Positions 12,240 through 24,236 of a DNA stretch of 64,000 nucleotides are shown here, piece after piece. The position numbers were made by a program, and so were the translations under genes. Origin of the DNA: Diphasiastrum complanatum (taxonomy: Eukaryota; Streptophyta; Lycopodiopsida; Lycopodiales; Lycopodiaceae); the NCBI GenBank assembly GCA_029204225.1, contig CM055099.1:53084231-53148230 (forward strand), read 5' to 3'. The notes under the pieces were generated by a model. It did not search any database. It was not told the origin of the DNA and was given only the letters and a program-made list of their open reading frames with translations. Positions within the stretch are counted from its first letter, which is position 1; the number at the start of each line of letters is the position of its first letter.

Positions 12240-12540
12240 GAAAACAAAAAAAGATTACTACCCTTTAGTTAGAATTAAAGTAGAACTACTGTGTTACTGT
12301 ACTGTGTGTCCTATTAGTAGATAAGGATCAGTTGGCCTCGCCACGAGGTGAGTCGACGGGACACACTTCCCGTCAACGGCAACCTGGGTCATGCATGGGT
12401 TGCGTTAGTGAAGAACTATATGTACAATGTAAATTCATTTTAAGAAATACAGTTGCTACGTGAGCTTGGTGTGGAGAGTGCTTTCAGTCTATGTTACTGT
12501 ATAGCATGATCTGTGTTCATGTTGGAAGCAAATTCTAAGT
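12240..12540 (+). repeat. Copia-type LTR G (left end uncertain)
   Basis: Sequence ending GTTGGAAGCAAATTCTAAGT directly before a tRNA-Met PBS on the + strand. The AAATACAGTTGCTACGTGAG stretch and the short spacer between CA and the PBS are typical of small copia LTRs. The left boundary is a guess. No matching second LTR was seen in the window, and no G internal sequence follows the PBS. Confidence 0.5.
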
Positions 12541-12552
12541 TGGTATCAGAGC
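12541..12552 (+). other. Primer-binding site of element G
   Basis: TGGTATCAGAGC on the + strand. Immediately downstream lies the far end of the minus-strand gypsy gag relic T rather than a copia leader. Confidence 0.75.
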
Positions 12553-12555
12553 GGT

Positions 12556-14018
12556 TCAGCTCTCTTTACTGTAGGTCTATTTTTGTAGGGTGCAATCTCA
12601 ATTTTCAATTTTTTCCACATTACTCTTGGTGGTCTCTTAGCTTTCAATTTCTCCACTTCTCCAGGTTCTACTTCATTCTTGATGGGCTTGGGAAGAGACT
12701 CCAAGATTGTGTCTATTTCTTTGGATGGGACTGTTGTGGTGTCTACGTTTTCTCTGGTAGTTCTTTTCCAAGATGTAGTAGGTATTTCTATCTATGGTTT
12801 ACTTCTGGTTACAACCAAATTTTTTTCTTTCACCTCCACAGGTCTATTTGTCTCGATCTCTATCAGGTTTACTAGGGGATGTTCATCCTCTATCTTGGCT
12901 TTTCCTTTGTCCTGAGGTCGTAATATCGAAGGTCTATGTAGAAAACTGACTAATCTAGGATTCTCAGCCAATCTCTCATCTTGCGATCTATGATTCAGAG
13001 GCCTTGGTCTTGAATTTGGAGTAGTCAAAGTTTCTCTACGGGCCCAACATCGATCTTCTTGGTGTTCGGTCCTCTTACAAAATGCATAGGTAGTGTTGGG
13101 ACAGTTTTAATTAAGGTGGTTTCCTTTGCAAAATCTACATATAATGTCGGCTGATTGATCAAAAGGTCTCCTTTGGCCCAACAGATTTTGTTGTGCTTGA
13201 AGAAAATTTACATCAGAGGCTAGTGTAGATATATTCTCATTCATGACATCCATGTATCCTTTGAGCATCTCTTTCATGTCATCAATACCAGAATTAGATC
13301 CAGTACTCTCATATCCTTTCTCTGGTCCAATAACATGTTTTCTAGTATTAGGTGGCATAAACTCGAAAAGTCTGGGTAGTGGTTGTGGTTCTGGTGTAGC
13401 TGCTAGAGGTCTCTGCTCACAAAGGTTTATGTTACTCACAGCTCTAGATATGTTTGATGCATGAGTGATGGCAATCTATGCATCCTTCACATAATAGCTT
13501 TACTTAAGGCTTCCTTAAAGTCTGAGGGCTACTCTGACGTACTACTAGTTGTACGTCATCTCTCAAGCCTCTCAAAAAGAAAGTGAGTAATAGCTGGGGG
13601 GGTAATTGCACCATGGCATCTACTTGCCGTGTTAATTCAGTCAATCTACGATGATATTAACGAACTATTTCACCTTCACCTTGTTGAAGTGAGCTGATTT
13701 TGAACAATAGACCATCGGGGGTGCGACGTGGAGCATACTCAAGTAGAAATAGTCTAAGAAATTCTTCTGTGGTCTCAATAGATCTCCTAGGCAAGCTATA
13801 ATACCATCTCCTAGTTGACCTAGTTAAAGTGAGTGCAAACAACATCATCTCATGGTGGGGATCAGTAATTTGGTTTATAAGACAGGTGGTCCAAAAAACA
13901 TTGATATGGAACTCAGCATCCTCATAAGGAGATCCATGATACTTAGGAATTGTCCCTTTGAGCTTGGTTCTCCCCCAGTGTCAGGGACTACTAATGGTTC
14001 AGTAGGTCTTCCTGCCAT
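12556..14018 (-). pseudogene. Ty3/gypsy element T gag pseudogene
   Basis: Minus-strand gag starting at ATG 14018 (MAGRPTEPLVVPDTGG), placed inside the LTR and PBS of T. After an early frameshift it gives a retrotransposon gag domain: GTIPKYHGSPYEDAEFH, then RRWYYSLPRRSIETTEEF at about 13800-13760. The nucleocapsid half of a zinc knuckle (CRFCKGNH) is at about 13125. Further frame changes lead into a Lys/Glu/Pro-rich tail (for example KLKAKRPPRVMWKKLK) that stays open down to about 12556, next to the PBS of G. Protease and RT are not seen. I infer an Athila/Tat-like lineage from the PBS and the large LTR. Confidence 0.75.
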
Positions 14019-14262
14019 CCTGGTAGATTTTACCTCAGAGGCTGCTAATCATGGGTATTTTATTATCGGTTACTATCTCCAAAAACACAAACAACTGCCT
14101 CTCAAGTGTATCTTTCTCTACATCTCTTCACGCTATCTCAGTAACAGCTCTCGTTCAAACGTATCGATAATAGATATTGCTCTATATGGGATCAGCACAA
14201 GAGTTCGTGTGATGCTAACCAAAAGTATAATCTACTATCTAAGCAATAACACTGACAAGTAA

Positions 14263-14283
14263 TCTCCAAACAAACGCACCAAA
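14263..14283 (-). other. Decayed tRNA-Asp-type primer-binding site of T
   Basis: Minus strand TTTGGTGCGTTTGTTTGGAGA. This resembles the TTTGGCGCCGTTGCCGGGGA type used by Athila-like gypsy elements, with several transitions. It follows an LTR ending CTAACA. Confidence 0.55.
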
Positions 14284-14285
14284 TT

Positions 14286-16005
14286 TGTTAGGCTTCTTCC
14301 TCACCGTGGGATCAACATAAGAGACGGAATAACTTAATAGGGTGCAGCACTTCCAATATCGTGCTGGACATCTCATGATTTCTTCTAGATGTGTGACCCC
14401 TAGGATAGATATAATTCTTTGTCGACGTATCAGTTTTGAAGTAATCAGTATCCCGATGTTCAAATACGATGTATCGACATAGGAAATAACTGGTCCTATG
14501 GGAAGATTTAACCGCAACATCCAAAGGATTCCCAAGAGTACTCTAGATTAGGTACCCAATAATTTCATCAACTTCCAACGAGAGTTCATAGAATTTATCT
14601 TTCCCTTCACCAATGACTTGGTATTCTCTATGACAGATACTTGATTTTTCAACCGATAAAGAAAAGTTTCTTCAAGTGTTGTGTCCAATCCCTGAACGTC
14701 TTGGCTTTCAGATGCTCGATAGTGAGAGGCTAAGAACTGTATATTCTAACGAGGTATCCTAGCCATTGTGGTCCTAAGTGAATATGCCAGTAGGTTGCGT
14801 TTTTAGCTCTGAATGGTATATTCCAACCATGTCGGGTATATACCTATCTCATGTATGTGAAAATTTTTCATATCAAGACACCAAAATACTCAATAATATT
14901 CTCAAGACAAGGCTTATAACCGAACTCAAAGTGTATGCAAAAGGGTGATACCTGGAATTTAGTTGACGGTTCCTTCTCCAATCGACCCGCTAAGAAATCT
15001 GAGACCGGAAGTTCATTTCTTTTACAACTCCATTTTTTTTTATGATGGTGATGATGTAGCTCAAGGCATGATAGTTGAAAATGAATGACAATGTATCTTT
15101 TTCTCTCAACTTTTTGAAGTGTGAGGAATTGCATGGTCCGAGAAGATAGAAACTCCTCTTCTTCTCTCTGAAGTGCGATGGAATAGAAGGAACAACCCTT
15201 GTCGGCAATGAAAGGCAGGATCAGAGATCTCTCTTGCCAGTAAAGTGCGATGGACAGTAGCTCAGTCAAATGCGATGGCGGCGGAGAGGTGTTCTGCCTC
15301 TGATTATTGACAAACCATTTATTCCAAAATGCGATGGTGGATAGTAGCTCTTCCACATCGATGGGCAGTAAGCTTCTCAATTGCGATGGCGGACAATAGC
15401 TTTGTGGGCAGCTTTGAATACATGAGGATCTTCCCTCACAAACGTAGTGAATGATAGTATATATGGATTTGCCGGAAATCAGCGCTCAACAACCGTGCTT
15501 GAATAGCCAGAATTACAATGGAAGGTGGACTAGCACTCCAAAGCGCATGTGAGTTGACAAAATGATATCACTGAGGGATGAGAATGTGAGCTCAAAAGGT
15601 GTACTCATATCAAAATAGAAATATGTTTGATGTCTGATATAAAAATACTACTGAACTTTGCCATAGAATTTGCTCAATAAGTGTAAGTGTGGTACATCCT
15701 CAACAAAAACAACGATAGTGCCTCATGAATGCCATTGATTGTAGTGGACCATACACCTCTGAACTCAGCGATCCAGATTCCACAGTGCAGAAGATCTCTG
15801 ATATACCAGAGCTATGTTGATAGCTGGAACAGAGATGGAACTGATCTGTTTCTGTGTTTAGCACCAAGAAAAACATGTTGGAACCTCATGGAAATGTAAT
15901 AGAAGATATTTGTCTATGCTGACAGCGATAGAGCTCTGTAGCAGCGATGGCCAGAAATTGTACATTTGATCAGAATTGATACTAGACTTTTGAATTTCCT
16001 GCCTG
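14286..16005 (-). repeat. Large LTR of gypsy element T (outer end uncertain)
   Basis: The inner boundary is TGTTAGGCTTCTTCC at 14286 (+ strand), i.e. CTAACA before the PBS on the minus strand. The sequence upstream on that strand is non-coding for about 1.7 kb until copia C begins at about 16009, a length expected for Athila-type LTRs. It contains five TGCGATGG octamers between 15174 and 15389. The 170-codon minus-strand frame at 14868-15380 shows no family motif and lies in this LTR, so it is not called. Confidence 0.5.
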
Positions 16006-16008
16006 AGA

Positions 16009-18908
16009 GCAGTGATCCACATCAATGTCCTCCACATTCCTCAGCTATCAAAGAACCTATTATCAGTCTTTAAGATAACTAATGAGGGCTACACTGTTAC
16101 TTTCTCATTTGAGCAGTGTACAATACTCGAGGAAGATACTCCTCTGACTACATGCACTAGAGTCAGGAACCTTTACGTACTCTCTAATTCAGTTGCATTA
16201 GCTAGTATCTCTAATGAAAATGTGAACAACAGTGTTGTTCTGTGGCATAGTCAATTTGGACACGTGAATACAAGATCACATTCTTATATGTTTTGTAATA
16301 ATTTAGTTGATGGTTTGAATTTCTCATCTTCATTACACAGGAAATCTTTCTTTTGTGAATCATGCATCTATGGGAAGCACTCTAGAAGCAAGTTTCCAAA
16401 ATCACATTCCATCAAATCAAAGCATGTATTAGATCTTGTACATATCGATCTCTGTGGTCCAGTGCCAACTCCATCCTTAGGAGATGCAGTCTATTTTATC
16501 ACTTTCATAGATGATTACTCCAGATGGTCTACAATCATGTTCACTAAGCACAAATCTGAAGCCTTTGAATGTTTCAGGAGATTCAAGGCCATGGTTGAGA
16601 CACAAATGTCTAGGAAAGTGAAGGCACTCCGAACTGGTGGTGGCGGCGAATACATCTCCAACGAGATGTCTGACTACCTGGCTGAACATGGCATCAAAAG
16701 ACAGTTCACCACTTCCTATTCACCTCAACAGAACGAGATTGCAGAAAGGAAGAACCGAACTCTTCTCAACTCAGCCAGATCAATGCTACATCAAGCACAC
16801 CTGCGAAGTTCTGGGCAGAAGCTACTGCCACAGCCTGTTATGTGCAGAACAGATCCAATACCAAAGCCGTCAACAACAAAACTCCTTATGAAGTTTGGCA
16901 TGGGCACAAGCCCAGTGTCAGCCATTTAAAAATCTTTGGCTGTATGTGTCTTGTTCACATTTCTAAATAGCTTAGGAAGAAGCTAGATCATAGGACAAAT
17001 AAATGTATTTTCATTGGCTATCCTGATGAACATAAAACTTATAAAGTTTATGATCCATCCACCAATGTAGTGTTTGTCTCTAGGGATGTAATATTTCAAG
17101 AATATGCATATTATGATTTCAAACAACTATTGATAGATGATGCTATGTTATTTCATCCTATTCTACATAGCATTCAACCTTCCAACGTTGATGATTTTGC
17201 TGAATTCACACGTGTGGGATGCCCTACACATGTATTTTTGATCTCCTAAGCCCAGTAACACCATAAAGATCTTACTAGCATTGGTCGTCAATAGGAAAGC
17301 TGATCATACAAGCAATATTATTGTGTTACAAGCAAGATCTGTTAACAAAACATAAGACTAAGCATCATAAATACCTCTACTCAACTAGAGAGAGAAAATA
17401 ACAAGTACAAAACTCATGGAGAGAGAGAGGGCACAAAGAGCTTGTCTTCAAATTTGCATTACACACAAATTTCATCATTTTCTCAATGAGAGTACATCAC
17501 ATATATATAGATTCATGGACTCTTCTCTTACTTTGAGTTGAATTGGAGTTGTGAATCCACCTCTCAAGCTATCTAGACTTATTCAAGCCACCTCACTATG
17601 TCTAAATGTGCCACCTAGTCTTTTCATGCATTAAATGTGGCATGTAAAGTACAAATGGCAATTCCTATGGTAGCTCGAGTTTCTACTTCTACCTACCTTG
17701 AATATTTTATTCTAAGATGGGTCTTTACTAAGCCAAAAGAGCTCAATTCATCTTTGGCATTTTTTAGGACCCATACTCACAACATTAGATAGATTTTTCA
17801 ATATTTTGACAGATTTTTTTATAGAACTTGTAGCTATAGCTACAGAAGCCGAGCAACAGACGACATCTCTAACCAGACCAGACCAAGCTAGCTCGAGCAG
17901 ATCTGGAGAAATTCAAGAAGAAGCATCATTGCATTCTAGTCAACCAAACGTCTGCAGATCCTCATGGACGCGGACAATTCCTGGGAGGTATACACCTCAA
18001 TCATTTTGGACTTCATCAGAAGAACTAGAAAGCCTAGCCTGTGAAGTGGCAAGAAGCTATGGAAAGTGAGTACACCTCACTTTTGATGTATCAGACATGG
18101 ACATTGGTCGACTTCCCCACTCACAAGAGAGTTATCAACAACAAGTGGATCTTCAAGAAGAAGATCAACTCTGATGGTTCCATTGCTAAACACATGACTG
18201 ATGGCTAAAGGATTCACTCAAGTCCAAGGAGTGGATTATCAAGAAATTTTCAGTCCTGTCGTCAAGATGCAATCAATCAGGACTCTGATTGCATTAGCAA
18301 CCACAGAAGACCTCGAAATGCACCAAATGGATGTCAAAACAACAGTTTTCAATGACAACATCGAAGAGGAGCTGTATACCTTCCAACCGAAAGGATTCGA
18401 AGTCAAAGGCCAAGAGCACAAAGTGTGCAAGCTGCACAAAGCAATCTACGGTTTGAAACAGGCCGCAAGAGCATGGTTTGATAGAATCAACTCTTATCTC
18501 ATTCAATTGGGATTTGCAAACAATTCAGCTAACTGTAATGTTTATTCAAAGCATATAGGCTCCAATTCAGTTCACATAGCTCTTTACATAGATGATGCAT
18601 TTATTCTGTCTAACGACACTTTTCTACTACACATTACTAAGAGTGATCTGTACATGACCAATTTAGAAGTTGACAACTTGAGTTGTATTTCACTGTCACT
18701 GAATACTAGAATTCATGGCAAATCCAAGCACATAGAAATACAGTATCATTTCATTCGGAAGAAAGTTTTCTCAGGGCAAGTGATCCTTCAATACTGCTCC
18801 ACAACAGAAATGGCTGCAGACATCTTCACCAAAGCACTTGCCAGGACCAAGCATCAAAAGTTCTTCAACATGCTAAACCTAACAAAGATGTCAAGGCACC
18901 AACCGTGA
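16009..18908 (+). pseudogene. Copia element C pol, 5'-truncated
   Basis: Ty1/copia polyprotein entered at the end of the protease region (VLHIPQLSKNLLSV). It continues with GAG-pre-integrase (VVLWHSQFGHVN), the zinc-binding CESCIYGKH and the integrase core (LVHIDLCGP, FIDDYSR, then GGGGEY, where SDRGGEY is usual). A frameshift near 16800 breaks the integrase C-terminus, which resumes as FGCMCLVHIS. A foreign LTR interrupts the linker at 17198-17784. RT resumes with NNKWIFKKK, then one long frame from 18201 (MAKGFTQVQGVDYQEIFSPV) with KAIYGLKQAARAW and an intact catalytic ALYIDD. After the catalytic box the frame passes directly to VDNLSCISLSL and KHIEIQYHFIR, so most of the RT thumb and RNase H is deleted. 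ADIFTKAL and the natural stop at 18906 follow. Confidence 0.88.
17198..17784 (-). repeat. LTR inserted in element C (distant D-family relative)
   Basis: Starts TGCTGAATTCACACGTGTGGG and ends ACTCACAACA. The start resembles the D-type LTR end, which carries GAATTCACACGTGTGG, and there is a similar GA-rich block and a GTAGCTCGAGTTTC segment. A minus-strand TATA-like TATATATATG lies near 17505. No internal coding sequence accompanies it, so it is probably a solo LTR. No exact target duplication was found at the ends I chose, so boundaries may be a few bases off. Confidence 0.6.
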
Positions 18909-18910
18909 CC

Positions 18911-18921
18911 TTAAGGGAGAC
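18911..18921 (+). other. Polypurine tract of element C
   Basis: TTAAGGGAGAC between the pol stop and an LTR start TGTTGGAAATT; the usual plus-strand primer position. Confidence 0.75.
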
Positions 18922-18950
18922 TGTTGGAAATTAAGCCCACAGTTGCCTCC
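18922..18950 (+). repeat. Stub of the 3' LTR of element C
   Basis: TGTTGGAAATTAAGCCC... follows the polypurine tract, then is cut after 29 bases by the LTR of element I at 18951. The bases CCTCC at 18946-18950 would be the left target duplication of I. Confidence 0.7.
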
Positions 18951-20275
18951 TGTTGGTGTATGATGTGAAATGTTTGGTCTATGATTGATTACGATTGCAG
19001 CAGATGTGATGGAAGCTAAACACAAGAGGTGAGTAAAATGATGCCTCTACCAACAGTAAGAAAATAATGAACACAGTAGTAACTGTGATTTCAGAAACGT
19101 GGATTGACTAGGAACGGAATCAAAAGCTTGTTATCCCTTTGGGTTATCAGAGTAGGAGTCTGTGACTGCCATAACAGAAAGATTGCAAAGCATTAGGCAT
19201 CTTGGACAGCCATGTGATCCTCTGTCTCTGATAATCATGTTTGTGTGCAAGAGAATGAGAGAGACAATTGCATTCAAACAAGAATGTAAGGATTGAACAG
19301 TAGCGAATATGTATATATATATATATAAGTGAATCGAAACACAATACAATAGTGTTGACAAGCACATGCTCCTAATTACAGACTCAAAACAATAGCTATA
19401 GTTCTAAATCTCTCTCTCTCTCTCTATGTATAAATCACTAACTCTAAGGAGCTGGCTACTTAAGACCTTTTGGTCATTTGATCACTCTGTGCATACAGAT
19501 TGTTCAACTCAACAACACCTATCTATCACCCCTTCTCTTCGCGCAAATACATATTTATAGCTATCAGAGTATTCTGATTTATTGTAATCACAGTTTACAA
19601 GATGATTAATAGCCGTTTAAACAAGATCCGTAGATCTGTTATTGGAGTGTCGTGAAGGAGGAGAAGTATAGAGTAACGTATCCTCCGTATGTGTCGTAGT
19701 GCAAAGATGTAGGCCGTGACAGCCGTAGTTTGTCCACAATTGTTTGAACAACCACTGATCATTTGATCAGTTGTTGATCGTTTTCTTTGTAGATAATCGT
19801 TTGTTTCCTTCGTTGATAATCGTAAGTGATAACTTACAGAGCTAAATGATGAGATGGGTCAACCATTGTTAGTTGACTTCGCAGGAACTCGTAAGTCGTC
19901 ATTGCAGGTCGACTTCGTTGATGACCATAAGTAGGTGGCTTACATTTAAAAATGATTTAGGAGAGTTGACTCTGGTCATTCATAGGAGATCGTAAGAAGC
20001 TTACTTGCGGTGGTCCACAAGATTTTGCAAGTGCTCATAGATGGTAACCCACAGTTTTTAACGACTCCCTGTGGTTTGTGATTTGTGGTTTGAGTCGTGC
20101 TTCTCCATAAACAATGTTTTAACGGTTCCCTTCGGTCAGACTGCAGGCTGGCGATAGCTTTGCAATTATGCCTGATTCAACTTTGCTTGTATTTGCAGAC
20201 TGATTCTGAGAGATAGAATTCTTGAGAGTAAAAGGAGGGCAAAGGGATGAGTAGGAGAAGATTAGAATTCCAACA
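18951..20275 (-). repeat. 3' LTR of copia element I (1325 bp)
   Basis: Bounded by TGTTGG and CCAACA, a 6-bp inverted terminal repeat. The CCAACA side joins a polypurine tract (read on the minus strand). The first 767 bases align with the 5' LTR copy at 31528-32340. It includes a short TA repeat (19312-19327) and a CT repeat near 19410-19425. Confidence 0.92.
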
Positions 20276-20288
20276 CGCCCCCTTAAGC
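20276..20288 (-). other. Polypurine tract of element I
   Basis: Minus strand reads TTAAGGGGGCG before TGTTGG of the 3' LTR; plus-strand synthesis primer. Confidence 0.8.
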
Positions 20289-20294
20289 TTGATG

Positions 20295-23200
20295 CTATGA
20301 ATTGGGACTCAAATTGAGATTTAATAATTCTACTAGAGCAGAATGTTTGTCCCTTGACAATGGTTTTGTCAGAATGTCAGCCAACATATTGTCGGTGTGA
20401 CAGTAACCTAGTGCAACGTCTTCGTTCTGAACTTTCTCTCTAAGAAAATGAAGTTGAACCTCTATATGTTTGGTCCTTGTGTGAGTTCGTCGGTTCAATG
20501 ACAGAGCTATACAACATAGATTGTCGCACTGGAGTATAGTTGGGCCAATTTGTGAGAATCTCAGGTCCCGTAGTAGTCTTCTAAACCATAAAATCTCCTT
20601 CATTGTTGACGTAGCTGCGACATATTCTGATTTCGTAGAGAATAATGAAATGCATCTCTACTTCCTGCTATTCCATGAAATGGGTCCTCCTACAAGAAAG
20701 CAAATGTAGCCAGAGGTGTATTTTCTGGTATCTACGTCTCCTGCCCAATCTGAATCAGAATAGGTAATCAAAGAGAGTGCAGCTTCTGTATTTCCGTTGT
20801 AAGTCAAGGCATAGTGCTTTGAGGATTGAATGTACTTCAAAACTCTTTGTAGAGCTTTCCAGTATTGTAAGCCTGGATTGGACATGAATTGCGACAGTGT
20901 GCTTACAACATATGCTAGATCAGGTCGTGTGCAAATCATAGAGTACATGAGAGAATCTATAATAGACTGATAAGGGTAATTGCGCATTTCTTGCTTATCT
21001 ACCTTTGTTCTGGGGCACATGTCTTTGGATAGCTTGCATCCTGGATCCATAGGAGTGTCTACGGGCTTGCAATCCTCCATGTCGTATCTTCAAAGTACAT
21101 TAAGTAGGTAAGATTGTTGGCTTATGGTGATCCTTCTACTCGCATGATCTCTGTGAATCTCCATTCCAAGTAGGTAATGGACTGGACCAGTCATCTCAAA
21201 CTCTGATGAGAGTAAGGACTTAGTTTCTTGCAGCAACTGATTTGAATTGCTGATGATTAGAAAATCATCAACGTATAATGCTATTATAATATAGCTTGGC
21301 CCCTTTGGTTTTAGATACACATTTGAATCTGCGGTGCAAGAGGTAAAGTCATGCTGCAACAAGAAATGATTTATCCTATCATACCAGGCCCTTGGAGCTT
21401 GCTTCAGACCGTATAATGCCTTATGCAATTTGCATAATAAAAGCTCCTTGCCTTGAGGGATGTAACCTTTTGGCTGATAGATGTAGACATCTTCTTGTAT
21501 GTATCCATGTAGGAATGCCGTCAGGACGTCCATCTGGTGAATATCCAGATCTTCTGCAGCAGATATAGCCAATAGAGTATGAATAGACTGATGTTTTACT
21601 ACTAGACTGAAGGTCTCATTATCCCATATACTTGATCAAACATCAAAATTTAACCAGTCTAGCTTTCCATTTGGATATAGATCCATCTAGCTTAAGCTTC
21701 AGTTTAAAGATCCATTTAGAATCAATTGGCTTTACACTGTAGGAGGAATGACAACACTCCAGGTCTTGTTCTTTATTAAAGATTGATACTCAGCATCCAT
21801 GGCAGCTTTCCATTTGTCCCCATCGAGCATTGACAGTGCTTCTGCTACGGTGACAGGTTCGTCATGATTGATGAAATCTTGAGGGATGAATTGGTGAGGC
21901 TGCTGTCGTTGTCTCACAGATCTTCGAACTGCATGTGCTTGATCAGACGATTCTCCTCGGTGAATGACTAGGACCGTAGTAATTTGCGATTGAACGATCG
22001 TGGTCTAGGCCCATCGATGGTAAGTGGAGCCATTGGGACGAACTCCGTTGTTTGAACAGTCGTAGGTCGTAGCCTATCGCTCGAAGGTGGAGCTGCTATG
22101 GCAGTCTCTTGTATTGGTTGCTTTTGTTTGAAATTGTAGTATTTGTCTTCAAGGAAGACAACATCATGACTGACCGAGATCTGGCCCATAACCACATCAT
22201 AAACATGATATGCCTTGTGAGAAGTTGAATAGCCGATGAAGATACTTTTACAACTTACTGGGTCTAGCTTCTTCCTCAGATCAGATGGCACTTGTGCATA
22301 ATAGAGACATCCAAAAACACGCAGGTGTTTCAAACTTGGTTTGCAAAGGGTGTCTTGGAATCAACTGCTTTAGTGCTAGAGTAGTTTTGCAGATAGCAAG
22401 CCATAGAGATAGCTGATGCCCAAAAGGTTTGAGGCAAATGCGAATTTATTGTCATGGATCGTGCAGCTTCCAACAGTGTGCGGTTCTTCCACTCTGCTAC
22501 TCCATTTTGTTGTAGAATATAGCTCGTAGTAAATTGGTGGTGCACTCCACATGAAGATCGGCAGTCCTTCATCTCATTTGACAAGAACTCTCCCCCTGAA
22601 TCAAATCATAGGGCCTTGATCCTCTGACCAGTTTGATTTTCAGTGTATTGCTTGAAGTCCTTGAAGCAACAAAATGCTTCTGACTTGTTCTTAATGAATA
22701 TTACACTGGAAAGTCGGGAGTAATCATCAATGAATGTGATAAAATACAGAGCTTGACCCAACGAAGGTATGCTTATAGAACCACACAAGTCACTGTGTAT
22801 CAGTGACAAAATGGACTTCGCCTTTTGGCTTGTCCTCTGGAAAATCTCGTTCTAGGTTGTTTCCCTAGAAGACAATTTTCATAGATAGTCTAATTAGTTG
22901 TGGTGACAACAATTATATTCATGTCCTTGACCATTTTATTGTGATGCATATACAAGATTGAACGCATGTTTAAATGACCTAATCTTTGATGCCATAAATT
23001 TGCATCTGAACAACTCACATAAAGTGCAACATTGTGACTCAGTATTATGTACAAATTTCCTTCTTTGTAAGCAGAGAGGATTTCCTTTGAGTTCTCATCT
23101 AAAACAGTACATCGGTTGGTAGTGAACAAAGGAACAAAGCTCTATAGTCATGATTTGTGATCTTGCTAATAGACAAAAGGTTCTTTGTTAATTTGGGTAT

Positions 23201-23391
23201 ATAAAGTACTCCATTAAGCTGCCTAGTGATGCCATCAGAGAACTGCAGTTGAATAGACCCTTGGAATTCAACTTGGTGTGAACTGGAGTCACCAAAGAAA
23301 ATGTACTTTGATGCTGTAGCTGTGAGTGTAGAGAAGAGGTCCTTGCATGGCATCATGTGCTAAGAAGCACCTGTGATGGGCATCTCTACTG
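20295..23391 (-). pseudogene. Copia element I protease-integrase-RT-RNase H
   Basis: Minus-strand pol reading from the junction with H. Protease: TGAS-stop-HMMP, where a TAG replaces the Gln of GASQHM. Next come LYIPKLTKNLLSISK, GAG-pre-integrase LWHQRLGHLN (about 22975) and integrase (IHSDLCGS, FIDDYSR, then NEMKD). RT begins AMDAEYQSLIKNKTW and includes HQMDVLTAFLHG, KALYGLKQAPRAW and an intact ALYVDD box (about 21275). RNase H shows SDSDWAGDVDTRK, KHIEVQLHFLREKV and ADILTKPLSRDKH, with the final stop at 20295. Four or five stops or frameshifts break the reading. Unlike B, C, F and M, the RT to RNase H region is not internally deleted, so this is the fullest copia pol in the window. Confidence 0.93.
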
Positions 23392-23396
23392 GATTG

Positions 23397-24217
23397 TGTT
23401 GGGGGTATTTCCGACAAATTGCAAATAAATAATATTGGCCAATAAAATGTGTTGCGAGGGCATGGCTTCCTGTGCGTATAAGCCCATGCCCCAATGAGCA
23501 CGCAAGTTGAGTTGTAAATAAAATAATATACTTGGGTCCCTTTGTAATTAAAATAAAACTTGAGGCCCAAAGTCAATTTTAAACTTAGAGTTTACTTTTT
23601 TAGAGTTGGGTCCAATTTTGGACTCACATGAATCTTGTGATTTTCACTGTACTTTTTGTGGACCCTTGGATCAAGTTGGGTCCAAGATGAATGGATAGGA
23701 TCAATGTAAATATTAGCCAATAGGATTTTGGGACAAGGGCCTTCCCCATTTATAAAAAGGCACCATTTGTACTTTATTTCCATGCTTAATGAGAAGGAGA
23801 AAACTCTACCACTTTTTGGAGAGAAGCATCCTCATTTGCTATTCACTACTTGCTAATGCTTTTGATTGTGTTTTCATTGCTTTCCATTTCCATGTTTATT
23901 GGTTGTCTTAGTTAATGTTTCTCCATTAGCAAGCATAAGGAGCATTTGAGCTAACCTCCACTCTCACCCTCTATCTCTCTCTTTCCCTCTTCTCTTCTCA
24001 ATCTCTTCTAATCTTCTCTTTCCTTTAACCTACAATCATGATGAAGGTAGTTTAGAGGAGTCGAGTTAGTGGAGGTAGCGTTAGCGGTGGTAGAGTTAGA
24101 CGAAAAGTAGGGAACTAACTAAAAGTAGCATCTATGCATAGTTAGGTGCCTATCTAGTGAACTAACCCTTGTTGACAGGCGGGAGGGCTACTACAACAAT
24201 AGATCGAAGACCCTACA
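23397..24217 (+). repeat. 5' LTR of element H (821 bp)
   Basis: Starts TGTTGGGGGTATTTCC and ends GAAGACCCTACA. It matches 29724-30543 end to end. U3 carries a TATA box at 23751. Confidence 0.95.
23751..23758 (+). promoter_or_regulatory. TATA box of element H
   Basis: TATAAAAA within CCCCATTTATAAAAAGG of the 5' LTR. The 3' LTR copy reads CATTCATAAAAAG at the same place, a T-to-C change that breaks the box there. Confidence 0.65.
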
Positions 24218-24236
24218 GTGGTGCCTTTGTTTTCAC
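24218..24236 (+). other. Primer-binding site region of element H
   Basis: The LTR end CTACA is followed by GTGGTGCCTTTGTTTTCAC. TGGTGCC near the LTR end resembles the TGGCGCC-type primer site of gypsy elements and differs from the TGGTATCAGAGC of the copia elements here. The exact tRNA cannot be named. Confidence 0.5.

Noticed and set aside
12556-14018. Antisense ORF belonging to the + strand element G
   Set aside because: The protein is a gypsy gag with its own LTR and primer site in minus orientation, so it belongs to T rather than being a specialised antisense gene of a copia.
14868-15380. 170-codon minus-strand frame with a poly-His stretch
   Set aside because: It lies wholly inside the non-coding LTR of T, crosses the octamer cluster and has no family motif; the His run comes from a CAT/ATG-rich repeat.
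17193-17800. GATTT as target duplication of the LTR inside C
   Set aside because: GATTT occurs on both sides, but using it would make the LTR end in GATA instead of CA; the site is AT-rich and the match may be chance.
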